From: Ferruginibacter sp.
Lineage (GTDB): Bacteria; Bacteroidota; Bacteroidia; Chitinophagales; Chitinophagaceae
Assembly: GCA_025362765.1 (NCBI GenBank)
Contig: JANYFI010000403.1
Span: 1 to 8,438 of the forward strand
Direction: 5' to 3'
Length of the DNA: 8,438 nucleotides
Positions 1-6,127 of the stretch are shown here, piece by piece (the stretch's first letter is position 1; every line of letters begins with the position of its first letter). The notes beneath the pieces were generated by a model that did no database searches, was not told the origin of the DNA, and worked only from the letters and a program-made list of their open reading frames with translations. Made by a program: the position numbers and the translations under genes.

Positions 1-623
1 CCTCTACGTTTTCTTAGTTTGATGTGAGCAAAATCTTCCTTTTTGGTATAGTACTCAAGTATCAATATTAATAGTATTGAACTGATCGTATTTACCTTCT
101 GTATTGCTGGTAATAATTCCCAATTATTTGAGGCATGTATGTATATAGCATAATAAAAAATTACAAGGCAAATGATACAATAGAATTTTAAAAAAAGAAG
201 TCGTGTCTTTGTAATGAAAATAGTGATAATAACTATGCATGTCCAAAATAAAAAGCTTGAAATAGTAAGCATCAAATCATGTAGCGGTGTGATAATTAAA
301 AATGTAAAGGGCATAGTAAGTATACCCAAATATTTTATGATATTTTCAGCATTTTTTTCAGGCATCTTTTTTGACATGTTAACAAAAAAAAGAGCACTGC
401 TAATTGTATAGAAGAACATTCCAACATATGCCCAAATTATGGAAGTGTTATGAGCGCCATTTAGCGCTTTTGTTTCGAACAGGTTGCTTATATAATTTTT
501 TGTCCAGTCAAAACCAATAGAATTTTTATCCTGGTACGTGCCCCCTGGATAAATTGAAATTGCTATTATTAGCAAAACCAGTGAAATAGTTATTCCTGTT
601 AAAACTGAAAATTTCTTAATCAT
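1..623 (-). CDS. DUF998-like multi-pass membrane protein (partial, 3' end off window)
   Basis: Reading the minus strand from an ATG at 623-621, the frame stays open for 207 codons to the window edge, so the C-terminus is missing. The product is hydrophobic, with about six predicted membrane spans: roughly residues 5-25, 70-88, 106-122, 127-145, 149-168 and 182-196. Between spans 1 and 2 lies a polar segment with YPGGTYQ, GFDWTKNYISNL and LNGAHN. That arrangement resembles DUF998 family proteins, which have a first helix, a G-rich turn, a D/N-rich 'N.iSnL' stretch and a downstream H (here TPLHDL near 120). The DUF998 call rests on pattern memory and is moderate; the membrane-protein call is firm. 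Function is unknown, and no enzyme motif is visible. Base composition is AT-richer than the signalling operon to its right. No same-strand neighbour is close enough to form an operon within the window. Confidence 0.72.
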   Translation of the reverse strand, partial: MIKKFSVLTGITISLVLLIIAISIYPGGTYQDKNSIGFDWTKNYISNLFETKALNGAHNTSIIWAYVGMFFYTISSALFFVNMSKKMPEKNAENIIKYLGILTMPFTFLIITPLHDLMLTISSFLFWTCIVIITIFITKTRLLFLKFYCIICLVIFYYAIYIHASNNWELLPAIQKVNTISSILLILILEYYTKKEDFAHIKLRKRR

Positions 624-817
624 TTATATAGCATATCTGTTTGTAAACTATTACCAAAAAAAATACTCGTTTTTGCAAATTGACAAAATTTCTCCAAAAT
701 TGATGACGGGTAATTGTGCGTCAGGTTGCAGTGGAGACTAATAAATAACATATGATATTAGATAAGCGTACAGCTGATTTTTTAACATTGAAAGCGAGTT
801 GATTAATGTTATCCATT

Positions 818-943
818 TTACATTGTTGTTAGCACAATCCGTTTTGCGGATGTGCCAGGTTGGTGATGCAAGATCTTGGCCCGCTTCAATAAAAGTTTAA
901 CAAGGGTATGCCGTACAAGTGAGTGACACAAGGATGAAGCCAT
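818..943 (-). other. Candidate recurring intergenic element with a 41-codon ORF and a hairpin
   Basis: The gap 624-981 separates two minus-strand genes. Its left half (624-817) is AT-rich, with nothing I can name. The block 818-943 is more GC-rich and reads on the minus strand as a 41-codon ORF from ATG at 943-941 to TAA at 820-818, beginning MASSLCHSLVRHTLVK and containing KRAKILHHQPGTSAKR. The product would be basic and His/Leu-rich, with no recognised domain. The same block contains a hairpin: GCACAATCCG (832-841) and CGGATGTGC (847-855) pair with one bulged base around a 5-base loop. Both the block and its peptide feel familiar from Chitinophagaceae intergenic regions, where such ORFs are usually predicted hypothetical proteins, but I cannot verify this. 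It could be a repeat with a chance ORF, a small RNA, or a real small protein. Lying 38 bp past the LytTR gene's stop, it could also be read through from that operon. Confidence 0.35.
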
Positions 944-981
944 GAAAAACAACTGCTGGTAAAATAAAATTTATACCTTCT

Positions 982-1707
982 TCATATCCCCAACACCTCC
1001 TTCAATTTTGCATACCCTGCTTTACTTACAGGCAAACGCTGACCGGTGGTTAACAATGCAAGGTGACTGTCTTTTTCGTGCTGGTCAATGCGGGTGATGA
1101 GTTGTGCGTTTACAATATAGCTTCGGTGAATGCGGATGAATTCCTGCGGCGGCAGGCTGTCTTCAAAATACTGCATGGTTTTCTTTTTTAAAAAATGTCC
1201 ATCAGCGGTCATGATTTTTACATAGTCATCAGCGGCTTCCAGGTACTGCACCTGTGCCACGGCAATGATTTTTATTTTGCCATTGTCTTTTACCACAATG
1301 CGGTTGCTTTGCATGTTGGTTTGCAGGGCGGTTTCCACTACTCCTGCCGTGGTGCCGGGTTTTTGTTGTGTAAGTTTTTGCATGGCTTTGTCAAACCGCT
1401 CCTTGCTGAATGGCTTTAATAAATAATCAGCCGCATGGGCGTCAAAAGCTTTAATGGCGTACTCTTCAAACGCCGTGGTAAAAATTACCTGCGGCGGATT
1501 GTCAATCAGCTCCAGCATTTCGAAGCCATTTATTTTGGGCATTTGTATATCAAGAAAAATCAGGTCGGGCTGGTAATGCTGAATGGCTTTTATGCCTTCA
1601 AAACCATCATTGCATTCCTGCATCACTTCAATATGTGGATAGGCTTGCAGGTATTCTTTTACCATCATTCTTGCCAGGGGTTCGTCGTCAATTATTATTG
1701 CTTTCAT
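982..1707 (-). CDS. LytTR-family DNA-binding response regulator
   Basis: This 241-residue cytoplasmic response regulator has the usual length for its family. The N-terminal receiver domain (about 1-115) shows the acidic pair D7/D8, the phosphoacceptor D53 in LIFLDIQMP, the conserved T77/T78 in IFTTAF and K98 in LLKPF. All phosphorelay residues are therefore present. A linker of about 20 residues leads to a LytTR DNA-binding domain (about 136-240) with QYLEAADDYVKI, FIRIHRSYIVN and LPVSKAGYAKL, typical of LytR/AlgR regulators. Its start ATG lies 20 bases inside the 3' end of the sensor kinase gene, indicating translational coupling and a cognate pair. It is the last gene of the minus-strand operon beginning at 4038. 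Targets are unknown; LytTR regulators usually bind direct repeats upstream of their targets, and autoregulation is possible. No clear terminator was seen after the stop. Functional class is certain; the specific pathway is not. Confidence 0.95.
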   Translation of the reverse strand: MKAIIIDDEPLARMMVKEYLQAYPHIEVMQECNDGFEGIKAIQHYQPDLIFLDIQMPKINGFEMLELIDNPPQVIFTTAFEEYAIKAFDAHAADYLLKPFSKERFDKAMQKLTQQKPGTTAGVVETALQTNMQSNRIVVKDNGKIKIIAVAQVQYLEAADDYVKIMTADGHFLKKKTMQYFEDSLPPQEFIRIHRSYIVNAQLITRIDQHEKDSHLALLTTGQRLPVSKAGYAKLKEVLGI

Positions 1708-2755
1708 GTTGTTGCGGTATGGTGATGACCGTTATAAATTTATCTGTTTCTTTTTTTACCTGTAATAAATCCTGTTGCCCAAATAATAGAAATAACCGGC
1801 GCCGGATGGAAGATAAACCAAAGCCCGTTCCTTTTACCGGTGCCGAAGTAGTTTCATCAAAAGGATTTTGCACAGTTACTTCCAGCAACCCGTTTATATT
1901 TTTCGCCTGTATAAAAATAATCACTTCTCCAATGGTATCATACAGGCCAAACTTGATGGCGTTTTCAACCAGCGGTTGCAGCAACATGGATGGGAGGCTT
2001 AGTTGCAGGGCTGAAGGTTCTATATCAATGTTTGTTTGTAACCGGTAACCAAAGCGCACTTTTTCTATGTCGAGATACAGTTGAAGGTATTGTATTTCTT
2101 CTTCAAAACTGGTCCATTGCTGTTGTTCTTTTTTTAAGGTGCCGCGTAAAAAATCGCTGAGTTGTTGTATCATATGCCTTGCCTTTTCGGGCTGTGTGCC
2201 GGTAAGCGCACTGATAGAGTTGAGGCTGTTGAATAAAAAATGCGGCTGTAACTGCTGGCGCAATTTATTCAGTTCCGCTTCTCTTGCCAGCCGCTCCAGG
2301 TCAAGCTTTCGGTCGGCATCGGCTTGCTGGTTGCGTTGGGCATACCAAAGCAAACTCAGCACCGTGCAACAGCCTATAACTAAAAAGGCAATGGCGAAAC
2401 GGATGGTAGAACTGTGCGCCAGCGAAGCCATGTAGGCGATATCATTTTTAAACAAGGCCCACAAAATTACCCTCAATGCCAATAACCAAATGGAACTTAA
2501 CGCCAGGCTGATTACCAAGGTATACCAGTATTTTTCCTGTTTAGGTAAATAGTAGCGCATGTTATTGATGATAAGCAAACAAACGGCTTCGAGCAACAGG
2601 TTGCTGATAATGGCGTCTGTGATGGCTTGCAGGGCGGGGATGTTAAAGTCCATCAGCACTTTTACCTGCAGTGTACTCCATACGCTAAACCATGCAATAA
2701 AGATGGTAAAGAAAACAATCGCTACTTTTTTTTGAGGTGTACTAATAGTTGCCAA
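1688..2755 (-). CDS. LytS/YehU-type membrane sensor histidine kinase
   Basis: This 355-residue membrane kinase presumably phosphorylates the downstream LytTR regulator. Four membrane spans are predicted, at about residues 11-28, 43-64, 77-101 and 117-138. A charged coiled-coil-like stretch (140-168) follows, then the His_kinase domain with LRQQLQPHFLFNSLNSIS, where H172 is the likely phosphorylated residue. The ATPase part has the N box PLVENAIKFG (N265) and a G-rich box GTGFGLSSIRRRL (309-321). The usual D box position reads VQNPFD. There is no large extracytoplasmic or PAS domain, so the signal is probably sensed in the membrane or through a partner. The start appears to be TTG at 2755-2753: an in-frame stop lies five codons upstream, and the next ATG (residue 35) would delete the first membrane span. 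It overlaps the DUF4288 gene by 14 bases and the regulator gene by 20, a tightly coupled trio. Confidence 0.94.
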   Translation of the reverse strand: MATISTPQKKVAIVFFTIFIAWFSVWSTLQVKVLMDFNIPALQAITDAIISNLLLEAVCLLIINNMRYYLPKQEKYWYTLVISLALSSIWLLALRVILWALFKNDIAYMASLAHSSTIRFAIAFLVIGCCTVLSLLWYAQRNQQADADRKLDLERLAREAELNKLRQQLQPHFLFNSLNSISALTGTQPEKARHMIQQLSDFLRGTLKKEQQQWTSFEEEIQYLQLYLDIEKVRFGYRLQTNIDIEPSALQLSLPSMLLQPLVENAIKFGLYDTIGEVIIFIQAKNINGLLEVTVQNPFDETTSAPVKGTGFGLSSIRRRLFLLFGQQDLLQVKKETDKFITVITIPQQHESNNN

Positions 2756-3113
2756 TAGCCATGTTATTTATACCGGTGAACTGATGCAGGCTGCGTTGTA
2801 ATAATTGCGTGGCCGTTTGTTGAATACCGCGAATGTACAGCTCCGGATTTTGTTCTTCTTTGATGCAGCCAAAAACTTCAGCGCCATCTGCGGGTGTGGC
2901 AAGAGGATGCAATTCGCACACGTCGATAAATTTCCATTGTACACCAGCAATATTTTTTTGTAAACAGTCTTTATCGCCCAAAAGCCTTGCTTTGTGAAAA
3001 GCGTGCAACTCATCCTCTGCATAAATTAATCGTAATTGTTCATCAAACTGAGCAGTATGATTTCCGCTGCCACAAACAATCCGGAAAACCAGTTTTGCAA
3101 GAAAGAAGTTCAT
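2742..3113 (-). CDS. DUF4288 domain protein
   Basis: This 123-residue soluble protein matches my knowledge of the DUF4288 family. It opens with MNFFLAKLVFRIVCGSGNH, continues with QFDEQLRLIYAEDELHAFHKA (residues about 23-43), WKFIDVCELHPL and DGAEVFGCI, and is close to normal length for the family. There is no signal peptide, membrane span or catalytic signature, and its biochemical role is not known. Start ATG at 3113-3111 is well placed and is immediately preceded by the left arm of the inverted repeat at 3114-3250. Its stop codon overlaps the start of the sensor kinase by 14 bases, so the two proteins are probably produced together. By position it might be an accessory factor for the kinase, but this is inference from operon structure only. 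In-frame alternatives exist downstream, but they would remove the conserved N-terminal motif. Confidence 0.85.
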   Translation of the reverse strand: MNFFLAKLVFRIVCGSGNHTAQFDEQLRLIYAEDELHAFHKARLLGDKDCLQKNIAGVQWKFIDVCELHPLATPADGAEVFGCIKEEQNPELYIRGIQQTATQLLQRSLHQFTGINNMAIGNY

Positions 3114-3250
3114 TAGTTATAAATTATGAGTTATGAGTTGGGGGTTGCAGCTTTTGGTTCATTATTTTTTTGCTGGCAATAACTTCCAAATTGTTGTTGC
3201 TTTCGAATTATAAAGTGTGTATTCAACTCATCACTCGTAATTCATAACTA
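3114..3250. repeat. 27-bp imperfect inverted repeat flanking an 83-bp spacer
   Basis: The left arm (3114-3140) and right arm (3224-3250) match as inverted copies at 24 of 27 positions. The left arm contains TAAATTATGAGT followed by TATGAGTTG. The arms occupy almost the whole space between the LiaF-like gene (stop at 3253) and the DUF4288 start (3113). The 83-bp interior shows no ORF. In the operon transcript the arms could form a long stem just before the DUF4288 start, possibly trimming, stabilising or attenuating the message. There is no T-run after the stem, so a classic terminator is unlikely. It could also be a small non-autonomous mobile element (MITE-like) or a palindromic repeat unit. 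No clean target-site duplication was recognised. Confidence 0.7.
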
Positions 3251-3252
3251 CC

Positions 3253-4038
3253 TTAGTAGCTTGTTATCTCCACACCACCAAATACAGCAGATCCTTTGAG
3301 GACAAGCACTTTGGACGGATTATTGACCGCGCCGTTATAAAACTTTCTTTTATCTTCTACACCATGAAATACGCCATCAATCTCGTTTTGAACTGTCCAG
3401 TTGGAGGGCACTATAAATTTTGATCCGCCAAAAATCATTTCTAATTTAAGTACGGCGGTGCCGTTAATATCAGCCTGTGTTAAATCAAATTCGGCACCGC
3501 CAAAGATGCAGGCCACATTGCCACCCTGGAAATTTTTGCTTACAATATTTCTTTTAATGCCGCTGAAAACGGAACGGGCTACCAAAAAATCCTTGCTGTC
3601 AATGGGCGTAACAGTAGTATCTGCAGGTTCCTGGAACGAACTGCCTGGCACATCTTTCCATTTATTATACTCAACGTTGTGTTTGATATCTATCATAAAA
3701 TTCCGTTTTGGTTTTAAAATAAAAATAATGCCCAGGCCTATAATTACCAGAGGCCAAAACAATGGTTCCAGATTCAGCGATGGAATAAATTGATTCACTA
3801 AAAAGAATACGCCTACCCCCAGGATGATGAGCCAGGAGTTATTATGAAAATTGTGTTTAAATCCACTGTAAATTCCTACCAGTATTAGTATCATCGGCCA
3901 GCTAAATAACCATCCTGGAAAATCAAAGCCCATATTGCGTAATAATAAAAAGGCGCCTACTGCTACCAATATTAATCCTCCTGCAATTCTTCCGCCTTCT
4001 CTATCCTTTAAATTGTTGCTCTTTTCCATTGTTGTCAT
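3253..4038 (-). CDS. LiaF-like membrane protein (DUF5668-type N-terminus, LiaF-type C-terminal domain)
   Basis: This 261-residue protein has four tightly packed membrane spans (about residues 18-34, 43-60, 67-83 and 92-109) with repeated GG/VG turns, as in the LiaF/DUF5668 membrane module. A short linker leads to a beta-rich C-terminal domain (about 150-261) with three FGG turns (179-181, 203-205, 253-255), typical of the LiaF 'cell wall-active antibiotics response' domain. In Firmicutes LiaF restrains the LiaS kinase. Here the gene heads an operon with a LytS-type kinase and LytTR regulator, suggesting an analogous membrane brake or co-sensor; that role is inferred. The start is drawn at ATG 4038-4036. 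A second ATG three codons later (4029-4027) is equally plausible, and fits better with the candidate promoter at 4049-4056, which would leave a very short leader for the first ATG. A repeat-filled gap of 139 bp separates it from DUF4288. Confidence 0.85.
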   Translation of the reverse strand: MTTMEKSNNLKDREGGRIAGGLILVAVGAFLLLRNMGFDFPGWLFSWPMILILVGIYSGFKHNFHNNSWLIILGVGVFFLVNQFIPSLNLEPLFWPLVIIGLGIIFILKPKRNFMIDIKHNVEYNKWKDVPGSSFQEPADTTVTPIDSKDFLVARSVFSGIKRNIVSKNFQGGNVACIFGGAEFDLTQADINGTAVLKLEMIFGGSKFIVPSNWTVQNEIDGVFHGVEDKRKFYNGAVNNPSKVLVLKGSAVFGGVEITSY

Positions 4039-4048
4039 TTTTATAACA

Positions 4049-4056
4049 CAAATATA
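4049..4056 (-). promoter_or_regulatory. Candidate Bacteroidota -7 promoter element for the signalling operon
   Basis: On the minus strand this reads TATATTTG, an exact match to the Bacteroidota sigma-A consensus TAnnTTTG, 10 bp upstream of the LiaF-like ATG. I do not see a good -33 TTTG at the usual distance, so the call rests on one half-site and its position. A start site a few bases downstream would leave a leader of only about five bases for the first ATG, or about 14 for the second. Confidence 0.38.
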
Positions 4057-4616
4057 TTCCGGCTAAGTAATAAGGAGAAATACGTTTAGGTAGTTACAGG
4101 AAAGGCGGCGGTAAATGAAGGAGTTTTGTAGGTAAACGCAGGTAAATTATGAGTGATGAATAATAAATTATGAGTTTTATAAATTGTACGTCCTTGATAT
4201 GAGTTGATTGAACGTTGCCAATAATGTTACAATGCGTCGTGCTACAGCCACTAAAAAATGTAAACGCAGTTTGCTTCTTCGCTCCATAGAAACTACATAT
4301 AGGGAGCAATGAAATTACGGCATTGTTGCGTTCCAGGGGAACGGTATATTTGCCATGGCATTTGTGAAATGGCAATAGTGAGAAAAGAATAATTCACCAG
4401 TGTTAAGTACATTAAACTTTAAGTGCGTTGGTGGAAAGCATTCATTTATATGTTGAGTAAATTAATACCCATTGTGTTTTGGTGTACAGTGTTTATTACA
4501 GGCAGTAAAATCTGGCACATAATTTAAAGATCATTGTTTTCAGGGGCACAATATTCTGTGATATTATACAATTGACATGAACTTCATTTTTAAAACAACG
4601 GGTTGATACTACGGCA
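4057..4616. other. Gene-free divergent intergenic region
   Basis: This stretch of about 560 bp lies between the divergently transcribed signalling operon and the AI-2E-family transporter gene, so it should hold the transporter's promoter. I could not identify a convincing TAnnTTTG element for it. It contains the short AT-rich repeats listed at 4143-4175 and a related TATGAGTTG at 4198-4206. A 93-codon minus-strand frame (4094-4375) has no recognisable features and overlaps these repeats, so I do not regard it as a gene. No RNA gene or strong hairpin was found. Confidence 0.5.
4143..4175 (+). repeat. Two direct copies of TAAATTATGAGT, spaced 21 bp
   Basis: The 12-mer TAAATTATGAGT occurs exactly at 4143-4154 and 4164-4175. 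A third exact copy is in the left arm of the inverted repeat (3120-3131). The surrounding bases (GATGAATAA after the first copy) also resemble the repeat arms. This points to a dispersed AT-rich repeat family. Function is unknown. Confidence 0.6.
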
Positions 4617-5777
4617 ATGAATAACATTAAGGAACTTTCTTATCTTCAAAAACTGACTTACCAGCTTTTACTGATTTTACTGATTGGTATTTTTATTTAC
4701 CTTGGTCATGGCGTGCTGGTACCCATCTATTTCTCTATTCTTTTATCTATACTGCTGTTACCGGTTACGGCTTTGTTGAAAAAATGTTACGTGCCGGCAA
4801 CACTGGCCAATTTTATTGCCATCGTGTTGGCATTGGCGGTAATTGTAACCATTGTGTATTTTATTTCCATGCAGATGATTGGTTTTTTGAACGATGTGTC
4901 TGCCATCCGGGAACACCTGGCAGAGCATGTTACTTCTTTGCAAAAATGGCTGGAGCAAAAATTTCATATCAGTACGGCCGAACAAAAAGTTTATATAGAA
5001 AATATCAGGGAAGGCGTTCGGCATTCCGGCGGACAGTACATTGGTCAAACTTTTCTTACCGTATCGCAAACAATAGTGTTTATCATAATCGTGGCTATTT
5101 ATTCCTTTTTATTTCTTTGTTATCGTCACTTAATTAAAAGGTTTTTATTCGCTGTTTTCAGCAACGAACACAAAGAGCGGCTTGAATATGTAATGCTGGA
5201 ATCAAAACAGATTATTCAAAAATACATGACAGGGCTGCTGATAGAAATGGCCATTGTGGCTACCTGCAATTCAGTGGTGTTATTGATCATCGGGGTAAAG
5301 TATGCAGTTTTTTTGGGGGTATTTGCAGCGGTGTTAAATATAGTGCCTTACATCGGGCTATTTGCCAGCCTGCTGTTTACCGTGTTGGTAACAATGGGTA
5401 ACTCCTCCAGCTTAAATGAAATTATATGGATTGTAGTGAGTATGGAAACCATCCATTTTTTAGACGCCAATTTTTTAATGACGAAAATTGTAGGATCGAA
5501 AGTGAAGATCAATGCACTGATGACGATTGTGGGCGTTGTAATTGGCGGCTCGCTGATTGGTTTGGCCGGCATTTTTTTAGCGCTGCCCACCATTGCTATT
5601 TTAAATGTAATTTTTTCACAGATAGATGGCCTTAAACCCTGGTCGATATTGCTGAGCGATGACAGTCAAAATAACGCCAAACCAAGGCTATTGCGGCACC
5701 TTAACAAATTAAGTGATAAAAAAAAGGCAGTTGTTGTGTTCACCAATTCAGATGAACCACCTGTTGCGGGAGATTGA
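4617..5777 (+). CDS. AI-2E family transporter (PerM/YdiK-type membrane protein)
   Basis: This 386-residue inner-membrane protein is near the usual length for the AI-2E exporter family (PF01594). Predicted spans lie at about 16-30, 33-52, 62-86, 148-168, 205-226, 228-259 and 265-278, with a final hydrophobic block from 298 to 335. A cytosolic or periplasmic helical section at about 92-145 separates the first and second halves. Family hallmarks are FLGVFAAVLNIVPYIG (232-247), then DANFLMTKIVGSKVKINAL (283-301) and GIFLALPTIAILNVIF (318-333). The C-terminal tail (340-386) is polar. Characterised relatives include AI-2 exporter candidates and Na+/H+ antiporters, so the substrate cannot be assigned. 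It starts at ATG 4617 and stands alone on the plus strand, with no operon partner in the window and no clear link to the flanking modules. Any quorum-sensing role would be speculative. Confidence 0.93.
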   Translation: MNNIKELSYLQKLTYQLLLILLIGIFIYLGHGVLVPIYFSILLSILLLPVTALLKKCYVPATLANFIAIVLALAVIVTIVYFISMQMIGFLNDVSAIREHLAEHVTSLQKWLEQKFHISTAEQKVYIENIREGVRHSGGQYIGQTFLTVSQTIVFIIIVAIYSFLFLCYRHLIKRFLFAVFSNEHKERLEYVMLESKQIIQKYMTGLLIEMAIVATCNSVVLLIIGVKYAVFLGVFAAVLNIVPYIGLFASLLFTVLVTMGNSSSLNEIIWIVVSMETIHFLDANFLMTKIVGSKVKINALMTIVGVVIGGSLIGLAGIFLALPTIAILNVIFSQIDGLKPWSILLSDDSQNNAKPRLLRHLNKLSDKKKAVVVFTNSDEPPVAGD

Positions 5778-6127
5778 AAATGGAAGGGCTGTTCCGTATC
5801 ATTTTTCATTTCAAATAAAACAGGTGGTGTGAAATTCTTTCATTGCGGGTATTCATTTTATAATCGCGATGTAAAACAAAAAAGGATTGATTGAAAAGTT
5901 GCTTGTGTTGTATGATTTGTATCACGGTCATGGCTTGCCTAAGTACGGGAATTATTATTCCGTCTGCCCGATATGAGAGCACAATAGCGAAAAAAGGAGA
6001 AGATAACTTCCGTCTGCCCTTATTTTGGCAAACCCCCTTTTGTACGTTCGCCCTTCTCCTCGGTCATCTACAATGTGATTCTGTGTCCAACCGTAGAGTG
6101 TTGCCTGTGCCTGACTTGGTGCGTTGG
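5778..6127. other. Gene-free region between transporter and restriction module
   Basis: This gap of 350 bp separates the transporter stop from the HNH endonuclease stop, so the two genes converge here. A frame at 5891-6157 (TTG start, 88 codons) is Cys-rich at its N-terminus but overlaps the HNH gene and has no recognised domain, so I treat it as chance. The gap contains a 12-bp direct repeat (5958-5969 and 6008-6019) and an 8-bp inverted match, AGGAGAAG (5995-6002) with CTTCTCCT (6053-6060). A weak 6-bp pairing, ATTTCA (5808-5813) with TGAAAT (5830-5835), is too poor to call a terminator. It probably marks the left border of the accessory island. Confidence 0.5.
5958..6019. repeat. 12-bp direct repeat TTCCGTCTGCCC, 50 bp apart
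   Basis: TTCCGTCTGCCC occurs exactly at 5958-5969 and 6008-6019. The 38 bp between the copies has no recognised content. The copies lie near the presumed left edge of the restriction module. They could be a remnant of a tandem repeat, a duplication scar or regulatory half-sites. No equivalent was noticed at the right side of the window. Confidence 0.5.

Noticed and set aside
1635..2048. Plus-strand 137-codon frame opposite the kinase and regulator genes
   Set aside because: It lies antisense to two well-supported genes, with low-complexity Cys/Ser-rich translation and no domain. It is a shadow of high-quality coding sequence.
3114..3250. Rho-independent terminator after the LiaF-like gene
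   Set aside because: The arms are AT-rich, 83 bp apart and not followed by a T-run, unlike an intrinsic terminator.
4094..4375. Minus-strand 93-codon frame in the gap before the transporter
   Set aside because: No recognisable domain or coding character; its C-terminal half is made of the AT-rich repeats at 4143-4206. Likely chance.
4617..5777. A dedicated quorum-sensing (AI-2) exporter
   Set aside because: The family name is historical and members include ion antiporters. No luxS or other signalling gene is nearby, so the substrate is left open.
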